Source: Galbula dea
Lineage: Eukaryota; Chordata; Aves; Piciformes; Galbulidae
Direction: 5' to 3'
NCBI GenBank assembly: GCA_013399015.1
Contig: VWZX01010418.1
Span: 1,793,832-1,857,831, forward strand
DNA: 64,000 bases
Below the pieces are notes generated by a model that saw only the letters and a program-made list of their open reading frames with translations, made no database searches and was not told the origin of the DNA. Both the position numbers and the translations under genes were made by a program. Positions 38,864-50,008 of this stretch are shown here, piece after piece; position 1 is the first letter of the stretch; the number at the start of each line of letters is the position of its first letter.

Positions 38864-40417
38864 GTACTGTGTGGTTCTTTCACAGAAATACTATGATGCT
38901 CACTGCCTTAAAGGAATCAGCTTGATTTCTCTTTTTCTATCATAATTACCATAAAGTGCCATTTCCCTTGATAGCAAAAGATTTCCAGTTGCTGCTTGGA
39001 AACTTACTTCATAACCTGCTTCAAAATAGGTAGGTTATGTAAAGAAATATCTGTAACTCCTATCTACTCTGAGAAAAAAAAACACCCTACCTTCATTAAG
39101 TGCTGCAGCAAGCAGTGTACAGTTTCTCTGACCAATGGCCTGGAGAGAAGGAGTTGTGCAGATTTCCTTCAGGCAAGTCATTTTGTCTGAACCACAAAGT
39201 TTTTCTTTTAATCATTGCTGTTACAATTTGTTGTTTGAAATTAAATGTCCATGGGGGGAAAGCTGAGATTGAGAAATGCTTCACTCTTCTAAATTAATCT
39301 CTTTCTTTATTTTATTTATTAATGTCAACCTACAGTGGTCTTTCTTGTAGTTTCTCAGAGGAAAAAAACAAGCCATCCCATCTTTCCACAGGCAGCCTAC
39401 TTTCAGTTGTCATTGTTCCATCTGACCAGTTTTACATGCTGGCTTCTTATTCTAGAAGTTAGTCCAAGCTGCATTTCCCAAGCTGATAATTTACAGATTA
39501 CAAATGTAGGAGTGGATATACTCAACACTTCTGGAGTACAAAAAGCCATAGGCTTATGTTGAGGACAAAAGTATTTCTGTAGCATCATAATAATTGAGCC
39601 TTTTTTGTGCTTTGAGATTCACAGCCAATTTCCATTTCCATTTATTAATTATTTTGTTGCAGATGTTGGTTTAATTATACCTGCACTGCTGTTCAACGTT
39701 TCTAACTCATCTAAAAATGTTTCATTCCAGTGAAAATGTAAATCTGATGCTGTAATGCTGAGCTCAGCTTCTGCCTGCCCGTGAATGGGCTGCAGGGTTT
39801 CTGCACTGCCATTTAAATCTCCAAGCTTTTGCAAGCATTAGGTACTTAACTCTCAGAACAACACAGCAAACATGGGGGGGTTTTTCCCTTCAGCATTATT
39901 AATTAAGAAATGGAATTCCTTGGCATTCCCAGTGATGCAGAGCCTGTGAGCTCTGGGGTGATTTGGTGTGTGAGAACAAGGGCTTCAGGCTCTGCTTCCC
40001 ACACCGTGATGTCTGCAAGACTGTGGTAAATTCACCCTATATCAATGTCCCTGTGGAAGAGCAGAAGGCTCTAGGACCAGTCTTTTGTGATGGCACTTAC
40101 TGTAGCTGTTTCATTTTTAGAGTCCTAGTCCAGCTTCCTTTGAAATCAGTAGCCTTTAATGGGGGTGAGGTTAAACCCTAAACTGTTTTACCATGTGGGT
40201 CTTTTAATGTCCTTTTCCTTGCCTCTGTTTGCTCTTCAGAAATATCAAGCAGTACTTGTTTTTGAATCAGCCATCAGTTATCAGCCTTTTCACTGAATCC
40301 AGCCTGACCTTTCCCCCCCCCTTCCTTTGGTATTTTGAAAATGTTAATTATTTTAAATTGAAATCTGAGCCTTTATTGTTGTTCCCATAATTGGCTGTTT
40401 GTGCATTAATTACACAG
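38864..40417. other. intron before the terminal exon
   Basis: AT-rich noncoding sequence of about 1.55 kb. A C homopolymer of nine lies near 40313, followed by AT-rich sequence up to the acceptor ATTACACAG. Confidence 0.7.
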
Positions 40418-40487
40418 TGCTGAGACTCTGAGGCGTGAACTTGAGAGAGAGAAAATGATGAAAAGACTCTTGATGACAGAATTATGA
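40418..40487 (+). CDS. terminal coding exon of the adaptor-like gene, with stop codon
   Basis: After the acceptor GCATTAATTACACAG the first base completes Ser. The frame then reads AETLRRELEREKMM and KRLLMTEL before TGA at 40485-40487. The strongly charged, heptad-like peptide predicts a short amphipathic helix or coiled coil. The last three residues, TEL, fit the class I PDZ-ligand rule (Ser/Thr, any, hydrophobic at the carboxyl end). The exons assembled here total 792 coding bases, that is 263 residues and the stop. The helix looked vaguely familiar, but I could not tie it to a named protein, so I give no symbol. Confidence 0.9.
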
Positions 40488-40700
40488 AACTCACACTTCC
40501 ATCAGATGGAGAATGGATTGGGGCCTTTCATGTGCCTTCTGTCTGTTTACATTCCTCTGCTTCTGTGTACTCAACATAATGCATCAGGAAAATGTGTGAT
40601 ATTCCTGGCTCGCCTGGATTCACCACGCTTGGTTAAAATGAAGTCTCGGCTAGACTGCCGCTGGGAAATAAACCTTCAATCCTTTATCTCTCCTGAGATT
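40488..40700 (+). other. 3' untranslated region of the adaptor-like gene, end inferred
   Basis: Starts after the TGA. The end is estimated from the AATAAA at 40667; cleavage would fall around 40683-40705. A longer alternative 3' UTR reaching beyond 41 kb cannot be excluded. Confidence 0.55.
40667..40672 (+). terminator. polyadenylation signal AATAAA
   Basis: A canonical hexamer 180 bases after the stop codon, with a GT-rich element (GGTTTGGTTGTGGT) near 40726-40740 that could serve as the downstream element. Confidence 0.6.
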
Positions 40701-43700
40701 TTATACTATTAACACAATTCATTTCAGGTTTGGTTGTGGTAAATCTAGGGCAAAAAAAAAAAAAAAAGATCAGGAAGGAGCATACTGATTTCTATTGGGA
40801 AACACTGTTCTGTACATATGTTAATAAGTGCACAGAAATTAATGTTATGCAGACTATTTTGATAGTAACATAGAAAATATGTCATTTTGTACAACCAAAA
40901 ATTGCAAGGAGCTACTGCTATTTGTTAAAGAACCATTTTTAAAGCAGAAAAATGATTACTACATCCTAACCCCAGGACTGTTAGTCTCCACAGAAAAATA
41001 AACAGCTGTCTTATTAAATTCCTAACCTTAACCTTCACTCAGAGAAGCTGCAAGGGGGAAAGACGCCTCACAGTACAGGTATACACACCCAGCACTCCCT
41101 TCAGTTTGTCATCTTGACCTGAACCTTCAACTAAATCTTACCCTATTTCCATTAATGAAAAAAATCAGTTGTTTAAAGTAATTTACTACTGACTTTCTAG
41201 CTTGATACTGACTTTTTAAAACTAAGTGGGAAGTTTTACCTTCTCCAGGTTGCCTAGGTATTGGGGCTTGCCCACACGCAGACAGCTTCTGCCTCAGCAC
41301 TGAAGGTTGGAGAGCCTCAGCAGTGTGGATGTAGCTTGCACAGGGAGGATTTTTTTATCTTCCTGGGGAGATAAACCACTTTCCTGACTGACATGAATTG
41401 ACTGATCATTTTAAAGAATAATAACAATGATAGTTTATGACATAGCTGTGTTTATACCCATTTTTTCCTCTCTACTAATCAGTATATGTGTACTGGCAAA
41501 CATACCGTGGAGTATGTGTCCCATTCACCTCTGGCATGCAGGCAGCCTCTACATTCAGTGGAGCTACCTGAGGGGTCAGGTGGGGTGGATGATCCAGGGC
41601 TAGCAAAACTGCAGCCCCAGGGAGGTTGCTTATGGTGTACAGGTAATGCTAACAACAATTTCCTAGGAAAAAAAAGGAAGTTCTCCATTTCCCCCTGTTA
41701 AGTAGTGCAGGTTCATCTAGAAAGCTAGCAACAACTGACTGTCAGCTACAAGGAACTCTTCCAACAGGAAAGCTTTTGTGCATTTTGTATGGCTGAAGAT
41801 GTATATTTTTCTGTTACTCTGTACACTATGTTCTCTTGTTTGTATTAAGATAAAATATTGCCCTTGATTTGATACTGATTAATGATGGCTTTATCTCAGC
41901 TTAAGCAGTTTGTGTGGAGGCTGGGAAGTGATTGCTGTGAGACTGGGTGTCCTTCAGAGTTAGTTTGTGCTGGTTTTTTCTGAAATGAGAATTCTTGAAA
42001 GCATCTCAAGACTGTGGATTGCAATGTGGAGGTATAAAATGACTTATCTATTTTATATTTACTAGGATAAGAAATTAGCATTAGGCTCCCCAGGTAAATC
42101 CACCAAGCCCAAACATTTCTGCTTGCCATAAAAGGGGGCAAAATAAACAGCAGAGCTGTTAGGTAGAAATTCACAATACAAAATGTAATGAAGTAGCTCA
42201 ACATGAGCAATGGGCACAAGAAGCCATAGAAACACACCTGGACTGCAGATTTGAGAGCACTCAGGTGCCTTTTTTGGGTAGTCAGGTACAACTCATACAC
42301 TGTTCACCTTCTAGTTACAGTGCTAGAACACTTCTGTTCCCTATGTTTTAATGTACTGCTCCATCAATCCAAAGTTATTAAAAATTGATTAAGAGCATTA
42401 AATCCCTGTGAAGAAATGTGAAAGGAGGGGAAAATGCAACAGATGCAGAAGTCTGCATCTTGCATGTCCTGTTATTTTTTTCCTCACCACTTCCCAGACT
42501 ACTGTGGGAGGGTGAAGCAGCAGCAAATTTTGTCTGTGCCCAAGTCAAAGTAAACATTGTGAAGAACAAAGAAAAGAAAATTGGAATTGGTTGTGCTGTT
42601 TCAGGAGAGGAAAGCAAAGTAACATTGAGAATGGCACAGCACTGACTCTAGCTGAATCTGGTCTTCTGCCTGCTGTTAAGCAGTCCCCAGTTGTGTGTGA
42701 ACTGGTGGCAGTTTGACAAAGTCATTGCCAAGGAAAACCAGAAAAAAACATACCTGAACACATGCTTCAGTCATACTGATCACCATGGAGTTGACTTTGG
42801 GAACCCTGCAATATGCCTTGAGGTTTGGAGGCAAACAGATCCTATCACCTGCATGGGGGAAGTCTGGTCACATAAGCAAAAAAAGCCTTTAGCAAAAATG
42901 AATGCCTGACTCAGACCAGCCCATCAGATGTTCTGTATCATAAACAAGCTCTTTGCTTCTTATTTTAAATGCAACATTTTGCTCCCTTTGTATAAAAGTT
43001 TTTCAGCTGAAATAGAACTAGAGAATAAGAAATGTGAACCGAGGGTACTTTACAGTGGCCAAGTCTTTGTAGCTGAGGCATGCTCTGGTGTAGCTGAGAA
43101 AGAGCAGAGACTCCTCCCTCCTTGGTTCCCACCAAGAAAAGAGGGAAAGGCTGTTGTGGCTGCTTAGTTTCTGTGGCATGTTTTCCACAGAACAACCCCA
43201 AGTAACGTTGCCTTGTCTCATTTTAGTGTCTTATCCACTGGCTGCTACCATTTCCTATTCTGCAGTCTAATGGAGCTTTATTAAAACCTTTACTGATATC
43301 AAACTAAACTTTTTATCTGTGGAATGTCATCACCTTGTTCTTACTATGGATCTTCTTCAGCCATGCTTAAGCATCTCACACCCTCTGATGATTAAACACT
43401 CCTGCCTCATCTCCAGTTGGGAATTACAGTGTTAGGACACCTGTTACCCAAAACTACTGTAAACAAGACAATGTCAACATGAACAGATGCTGAGGGGCAG
43501 ATAGTCTACACTTGCCCCTAGACTTCAACTTTACAGGTGTTAAAGGATACTCTTCCTGAGGGTATAGCTATATAATAGTGTGGAAGTATCCGAGCTAGCT
43601 TTAATGAGCTCACATATGTAGTTGGGGCAGCATGAAGCCCAGCACAGGCTATCATTATCATTGACATGTGTAAAGATAACACATTTGAACATCAGCCTTC

Positions 43701-46700
43701 TGAAGCATGGTGACCAGAGTTGGTGACAGGAAAGGATGGCTGAAAGGAGCTTGTCTTTTCAGCTCTCCTGGGAAAGGGTTCATCTCACCCAACTCTCACC
43801 TGAGGAGAGAGCAATGGAACTGCCTTCTGGAGGTGCCTCTGACTTAGCTGTCTCCCTTAAGCGAGGTGAATCCTGCTTTCTGTCCCTCTCCTTAAGTCTA
43901 CATTGCAAACCCTTGCCGACACGGCTACATCATCCAGGGGTGCTTTGAGGTATGATTTGTCATCAGCATAGCTCTGCCAGCAAAAGCCTTGCCTGTTAGG
44001 TGTAGCTATACTACCAGAAACACCCTCTTGTCAGAACAGCTTTGATCCCTTATGGGGAGGACAGAGAGCTGGGGTAACTTACAGTAGTGTAAGCACAAAG
44101 GCTTTGTTATAGTTGTGCCCAGTCGGGGAGCAGCTGGTTGATGAAACCCCCTGCTGTAGCCACACTGGCAAAGCCTGCCAGGGGTGGCCCTGGCTTCTAA
44201 CAGTGCCCTGAGTGATGCTCTGACCCAGTCAGCAGATCCTAGCTTTCCAGCATGAAGTCTTTTAAGTGGCAGAATGCAATGTTGTCATGTTTGGGTGATT
44301 CCAGCAAAATTTATTGGCCATTTAAATAGCTATGCAAGGAGTTAAATATTTTCTCATATTGCAGTCTCTTATGGAAGCCAAGCAATTGTGCTTTGGTTTT
44401 GTGTGGTTCAGCTGTTTTCACTGTTTTGTTTTAAAAGGAATAACTGGGTTTTATTTAGAAATATGGTTTGAGATCCCACATCTCTATCAGATCCCACAGT
44501 GTGTGCAGATTTTTCACCTTTCAAACATACTTAGCCCCTGAATGTGCAATGTTTGAGAATTAACTCCTCCAAGGTTTCAGTTCCTGGCTTCACAACTCTC
44601 CTGCAACAGGATGCCTACGTGCCCATTTGAAAGAGAGCTGGCAATGCAGTGATATGTTTCATTGGAGGCAGCATTATGTTTCATTTGAGGTGTTTACAAA
44701 TATACTTTGTGTTTCTTCTTTTTTTTTGTTTCTGAACACATTTCTGGTTCATTGGCTACAAAAACCTACTCATAATTATACAATGGAATATTGTTTCCTT
44801 CTTTTCTTTTCTTTTTTTTTCCCCAATGTCCTGATGTTCAAGGAGTTTGCAATAAATATACTGAGGCTGAGTTGTTATTGCATGTAATATCAGCCTCACA
44901 ACTGTGTTTTGTAAAGTTAAGTGCCGTAAAAGAACCTGTAGATGACATGGAAAAGGAGAGAAGGGAAAGAGCAAGTGGAGGAGAAGGCTTCTTTGGCAGC
45001 TACAGCTTTAACTGGTGGGTAGCAGCTTTATAGTAAGATTGCTCACACCATTTTGTTTCATCTAAGTAGCAGCATATATCATTGGACAGTGTGTGGTGGC
45101 ATTTTGTTGAAAACATGCCTAAAGAGAAACTTTTACGGCTCAGCTGTTTACCTGTTCCTGTATTCATGCCTGCAATAAATGAGATGAAAAACAAATGACA
45201 GAGTCTGAGCAATTTGTAGTCAAATCAGGCACTGAGGAGGCATTGGGGCAGTATGCCAGTGAAGGGAAACATTTGGTTGCTAATAAAGTGGATCCACCTT
45301 CATTAAAAAAAAATAGATCCTAAGGAAAATGAGATCATTTCTTCCCAAAAAACCAGGGTTTTCTCTAGATTAGCTGTGTTGTAAGGTGCCAGTCATCTGC
45401 TGGGTCATTAGTTGGGGCATACTTTGCTGAATACCAGAGCTGGAAGAACACTGAGGTAGAGAGATGTGAAACATGGCTTGATGCTGGTATTTCAGCTCAA
45501 AAGATGGCAAGAAGCACTACTGGAGCCTAAGGCTGGGGAGGAATCTCCCATTGCACACAGGGCTGAGAGACTCCAAGTTGTTAAACTGCTCCATGAAGGA
45601 AAACTAAAAAGAAACAAACACAACAGACAAAGCCTGTTCATTGTAGATATTTTTTTAACACAATTACAAAGTTTCACTCAGATTTTTGCCCTTGATTTTG
45701 CCATTCTTTAAATGTCTAAATGAAAAGTTACTTCAGAGTGAAACATTTTCCATTTCCTTCTCTAAATTAGGGCATTTTTTGACATTAACTGTCCCAGTGC
45801 ATTTATGAAGTGAAATCCCAGTAACATTCACCCCATTTTCTGAGGTTGCCAAAACTCTATATTTGGAAGGAATATGATCCCATCCCAATTTCTCCAGCTG
45901 GGTATTCATCTATTTTTAATCTCTATGCAGGGAGTGCTGGGGAAGCAACAGAGCCAACGTTCTTCCATCAGAACTCAATTTATACCAAGAAAATTGATTA
46001 GCTAGCCAGCAAACCTAGTTAATTAATTCCCCTTAATACATGTCTTTGCTAAAGAAATAGTATTCTGGGGTGTAAAGGAAGGAGAAACTATGCACTAAAA
46101 AGCTGGCAAGGAGTCTTTTCTAACTTGTCTGCAAGGGAGAAGTGTGAGGACTTCAGAGATGTAAAGCTGAACAATTTTTTGGTTGTTTTGAGCTGATCTA
46201 TGGGACTGGGTACAAGGTCATTGAGATAAATTCTGTTTCTCAGAGGACATTCTTTCTAGAGCAGAAAACAGACTCTGTGTGCAGGCACTGTTAACTTGGG
46301 GCAGGGGGGGAGGAAGATGAAGCAATAGTTACCAGACTGGCTGGTTTGCACAAATCCTGCTTGCAGGATTCTATGGGGCAGGAAGGAGCCCATACAGGTG
46401 CAGACTCAGACTGATGGAACTAACCCCAGGCAACGACCATGCTCTCACCAGCCACAGTGAAGACTTTGGGGGCTAGCTGGCACTGGGATCCCCATGCTCA
46501 AGTGCAACTTGCCCTAGAGGGCAACCCTACAGCAAACCCAGTGTAAGGCCTTGCTGTCACTAGACCTGCTGGAGTCTTGACAAGAAAATAAAAGATCAAC
46601 TGTTGCCCTCCCCCAGCCACTCTGCAGCAGGTTGATGGAAGCACCCTCAGCTTCTGGTGTCAGATGAGGAGAGCAGGCTGCCCTTTTTTGTGAGAAACTG

Positions 46701-49700
46701 GGCAAGGGATCAGCTTAGCTGTGGCATCAGATGTGTTTGACAACTCTGTCTGTTGCAGCTGTGTCTTATGTGCTGCCAGTAGCACTTGTGATATGTGGGA
46801 TGTCTTCTCACCAGGTTTTGGAGTCTGCAGTGGTTGGGGGAGAAAGGAGGAAAATGAGATGGGGAAAGAGAGCAGCAAACAACCCTCACCATCACCTTCA
46901 GGGTGGCCTCCTGGAAAAACACTACCTAAAACCAGGCTTGTGTTTTCAGTTTATTTTAAAACTACATATATAAAATTGCATAATTACATGGGTAATATGC
47001 AATTGATACTAATTTGGGGGTTTGTGGGGGCTTATGATATGTATAAGTGTGTGATAAGATATGTGTATATGATATACATATCATATAGTGTGTGTGTGAT
47101 ATACAATGCCAGTGACCATACAGCTCTGCCATCAGAGTATCTTGGCACAGCAGTGAGGTATAAAATCCACATAGATCCTTACTGTTTCATGCACTGATTA
47201 TTCAGCTCTTCAAGCAAAGAGACACTTAGCATTCTGCATCATTCTTCCATTGCCTTTCATTAGCAAGCTCTTTTGGAAATCCAAGGAAAACAGCACAAAT
47301 TCCTTTCTTTGAAGATACTTAGTGTTATTTAGCATCAGAGGTCCTCAATGATGTGAAGAATCTCAAGTATCTTTAGAAATCAATAATAAATTATTTGTTT
47401 TGATGCTTTTGAAAATGACAACAACAAAAAGATGATTTCTGTGCTAACTGCCTCCCACTCTGCTTACCCCCTCTGGCCATGCTGGGTTTGGGAAGGGCAT
47501 GGGATAGTTTGGCAGAAGGAAACAAGGGTTGGGGTTTTTGGGCAGGGGACAGATGCCAACATCCCCCAGCACTTCTTTCCTTCCTGCAGTATACTTCTTG
47601 CTGTGACCAACACAAGTACTGTGTCCTCTGAGGTAGGACCAGAGCTGCCCTGCTGGGAGATGGAGAGATGTTTGCAGTTCCAGCAGTGCTTGTGTATATA
47701 AGAGGCATGCATAAGAGCTGGAGATTTTGGAGGCTGCCTTGCTTCCAGGTTGTGCAGGCATGAGGACACGTTTGAGACTCTGGGATCTGGGAAGGGAGGT
47801 CAGCAAGAGCTGGGTGTGTGAAGTTAGGGTTCTGATGGCAATGGCACTGTGAGGCTGGTCCCTCCTCCTGCAAAGGAATTTATACCTTTGCCTTCCACAG
47901 CTGATTGAACCCCACAGGGTTGGTCTTTTCTGAAGGAACAGAGTGAGAGCAGGCAGTGCCTTTAGTAGCACTGAACAAGACCAGCAACATCCTTGTCACA
48001 TGGGCTTACAGTTCTTTTCAGGCAACACAGCCCCCAGTAAGCACCTCTGCCAAGACTGCTGATGTATGAAGACAGGGAGGGGGAGCACAGGAGCTGACTT
48101 AGCTTTGAAGCCTGAGAGTGCTTCAATTTTCTATTTCCAGCCTGACAAGCCAAGGCTTGACCAGCTCAACAGTTTTCACTGGTTATTGCAAGCCACTGGG
48201 AGCAGAAGGTATCTCCTCAAACCCTCTGCTGCTTAGCCCCTTCACATCTCTCCATGCCATGCTGCTAATCCTCCTCCTTCCTCTGCTCAGCACCCACCCA
48301 CTGACAGGTTAATGGGTTCATAAACACCTGTATCTGCTTGAACAAAGTTCTTGCAGGACAGTTTTGCATGATTGAAAACCCTCCTAAGGGCACTGTGCCC
48401 ATGCCACAGAGAGTTGCTTTAGGACATGCAGGACTTGCTCCCTGATGCTGTGGGCCAGCTCAGGGCATCCTCTACATTCCTGCCAGTGTCTCACTGCATC
48501 ACATTTTGGTGCTGCTTTCTCCAGTGGGGAAAGCCTGGCACATCTCTGGGTCTCTTTTGGCAAGGCTAGTCCTGAAGTCCAGTTAGGATTGTTTATGTTT
48601 ATATTATAACTGAAAGGGAAAAAACCAACAGCTTATGCTTCAATAGGTCGAAGAGTGTGAAGAGATAAAAGTAACTACAATAAATGCAATATATTGAAAG
48701 CTACTACTGTTTAATTAAAAGCATATGAATTATGCATGTATCTCTTCTACAGCCTGGAACTGTATGGGCTTGAGCAGTAACTGAGTATGTTCAGTTCTAA
48801 CTATCCCATGAAACACATGGATGCTTAATTTCTCACACACCTAACACAGCAGCTAAATTTTTGCTAGGAGTAAACAAGAACATAGGCAGGGTTTGCTGGG
48901 AGATACCTTTGCTTTTCTGCACTCTTGGGTGCTTGACAAAGTATATGAATCTTATCCCACCAGTGTGTCCCCCAGGAGGATGGAGACTGCCTTTCAGGCA
49001 GGTTGTACAACATCAGACTTAAAAATCACACTATTCAGGGGTGCAGAGTTGCTGGGAAGGAAAGCAGTGGGATGGGCTGCCAACACCTACCCTTAGGGAG
49101 CCATGCAGCTGGTAGCATGCTAGAGTTTTGGGGTATAAAGACTTAAGTGAAGCCCACAGACTGGCCAAGAACAGCACTAGCCCTGCAGGGACAGAAAGGG
49201 AAGACAGGGTTTGTTGGCTGAAAGGTCCCAGCATCTGTAGCTCCCCAGAGCTTCTCAGAGCCAGCACTTCCAACCATCACTCCAAGGTGTCTAACATCAC
49301 CATCAGACCACAGGTTCAGCAAACCTACTGCAAGCAGTTTCATTAATATGTAAGAGCATCTTTTTGTAAACACTCAGCTGTCCTTGGGGGTAAACAGAAG
49401 ATCTTCTCTGTGGAGGCAGATGGTTGCTCTCTGCAGTGTTGCTGAGCCCATGCTGGCAGATTGTGCCCAGGGCTGCACCATCAGTCTTCTGCTAAAGGCT
49501 GAGTCCTTCTCCTATCTCCCTTTACCAAATGTGCTGGAGCAAAATCCCACAAGAGAAAACAGATCCCATTAAGTGTTTGTAGAAGACTCAAACTGTCCAT
49601 TATGGAATGGGAATATTATAAAGCAGGGAACTAAGTGATTGGGTTGGAGAAAGAATCTTCTCTCCCTAATCACTTAACAGAGGCCCAAACATCTTGTTAG

Positions 49701-49815
49701 AGCTTGCAATATATCACTCCTGGTTATCAGCCAGATGTGCAGCCTTATGAAATCTGAATCCAAATGTTCATCTCTAGCTAATTTACTGTTGAATTCTTCC
49801 TCATTTCCATGCCCT
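40701..49815. other. intergenic or unassigned noncoding stretch
   Basis: I see no supported exon or RNA gene. Contents include an AT-rich inverted repeat at 47066-47087 and a stop-poor minus-strand patch at 47391-47971. Long open frames here, including a plus-strand one of 158 codons at 46721-47197 that runs through simple AT/GT sequence, look like chance. Confidence 0.5.
47066..47087. repeat. AT-rich near-perfect palindrome in a GT/AT tract
   Basis: Ten-base arms TATATGATAT and ATATCATATA are separated by two bases (AC), inside a tract of GTGTGT and ATAT simple sequence (about 47040-47105). It could form a cruciform or hairpin but is most simply microsatellite-derived. Confidence 0.8.
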
Positions 49816-49819
49816 ATAG

Positions 49820-50008
49820 AAAAGAAAAGTTTTTCCCAGTTCAGGTGCCAGAGCACTGGCACAGACTGCCCAGAGAGGCTGTGGAGTCTCCTTCTCTGGA
49901 GATACTCAAAATCCACCTGGATGAGTTTCTTTGTGACCTGGTCTAGGGAATCCTGTTGGACTAGATGATCTTTTGAGGTCACTTCCAACTCCTAATATTC
50001 TGTGATTT
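49820..50008 (+). mobile_element. CR1 LINE fragment, plus orientation
   Basis: Contains GAGCACTGGCACAGACTGCC, then CAGAGAGGCTGTGGAGTCTC, CTTCTCTGGAGATACTCAAA, TTGGACTAGATGATCTTTTG and TTCTGTGATTTTT: CR1 3' end with its usual order of blocks. Confidence 0.92.

Noticed and set aside
46721..47197. 158-codon plus-strand open frame
   Set aside because: Its second half runs through GT/AT simple sequence (YMYKCVIRYVYMIY-type translation) and there is no splice or start context.
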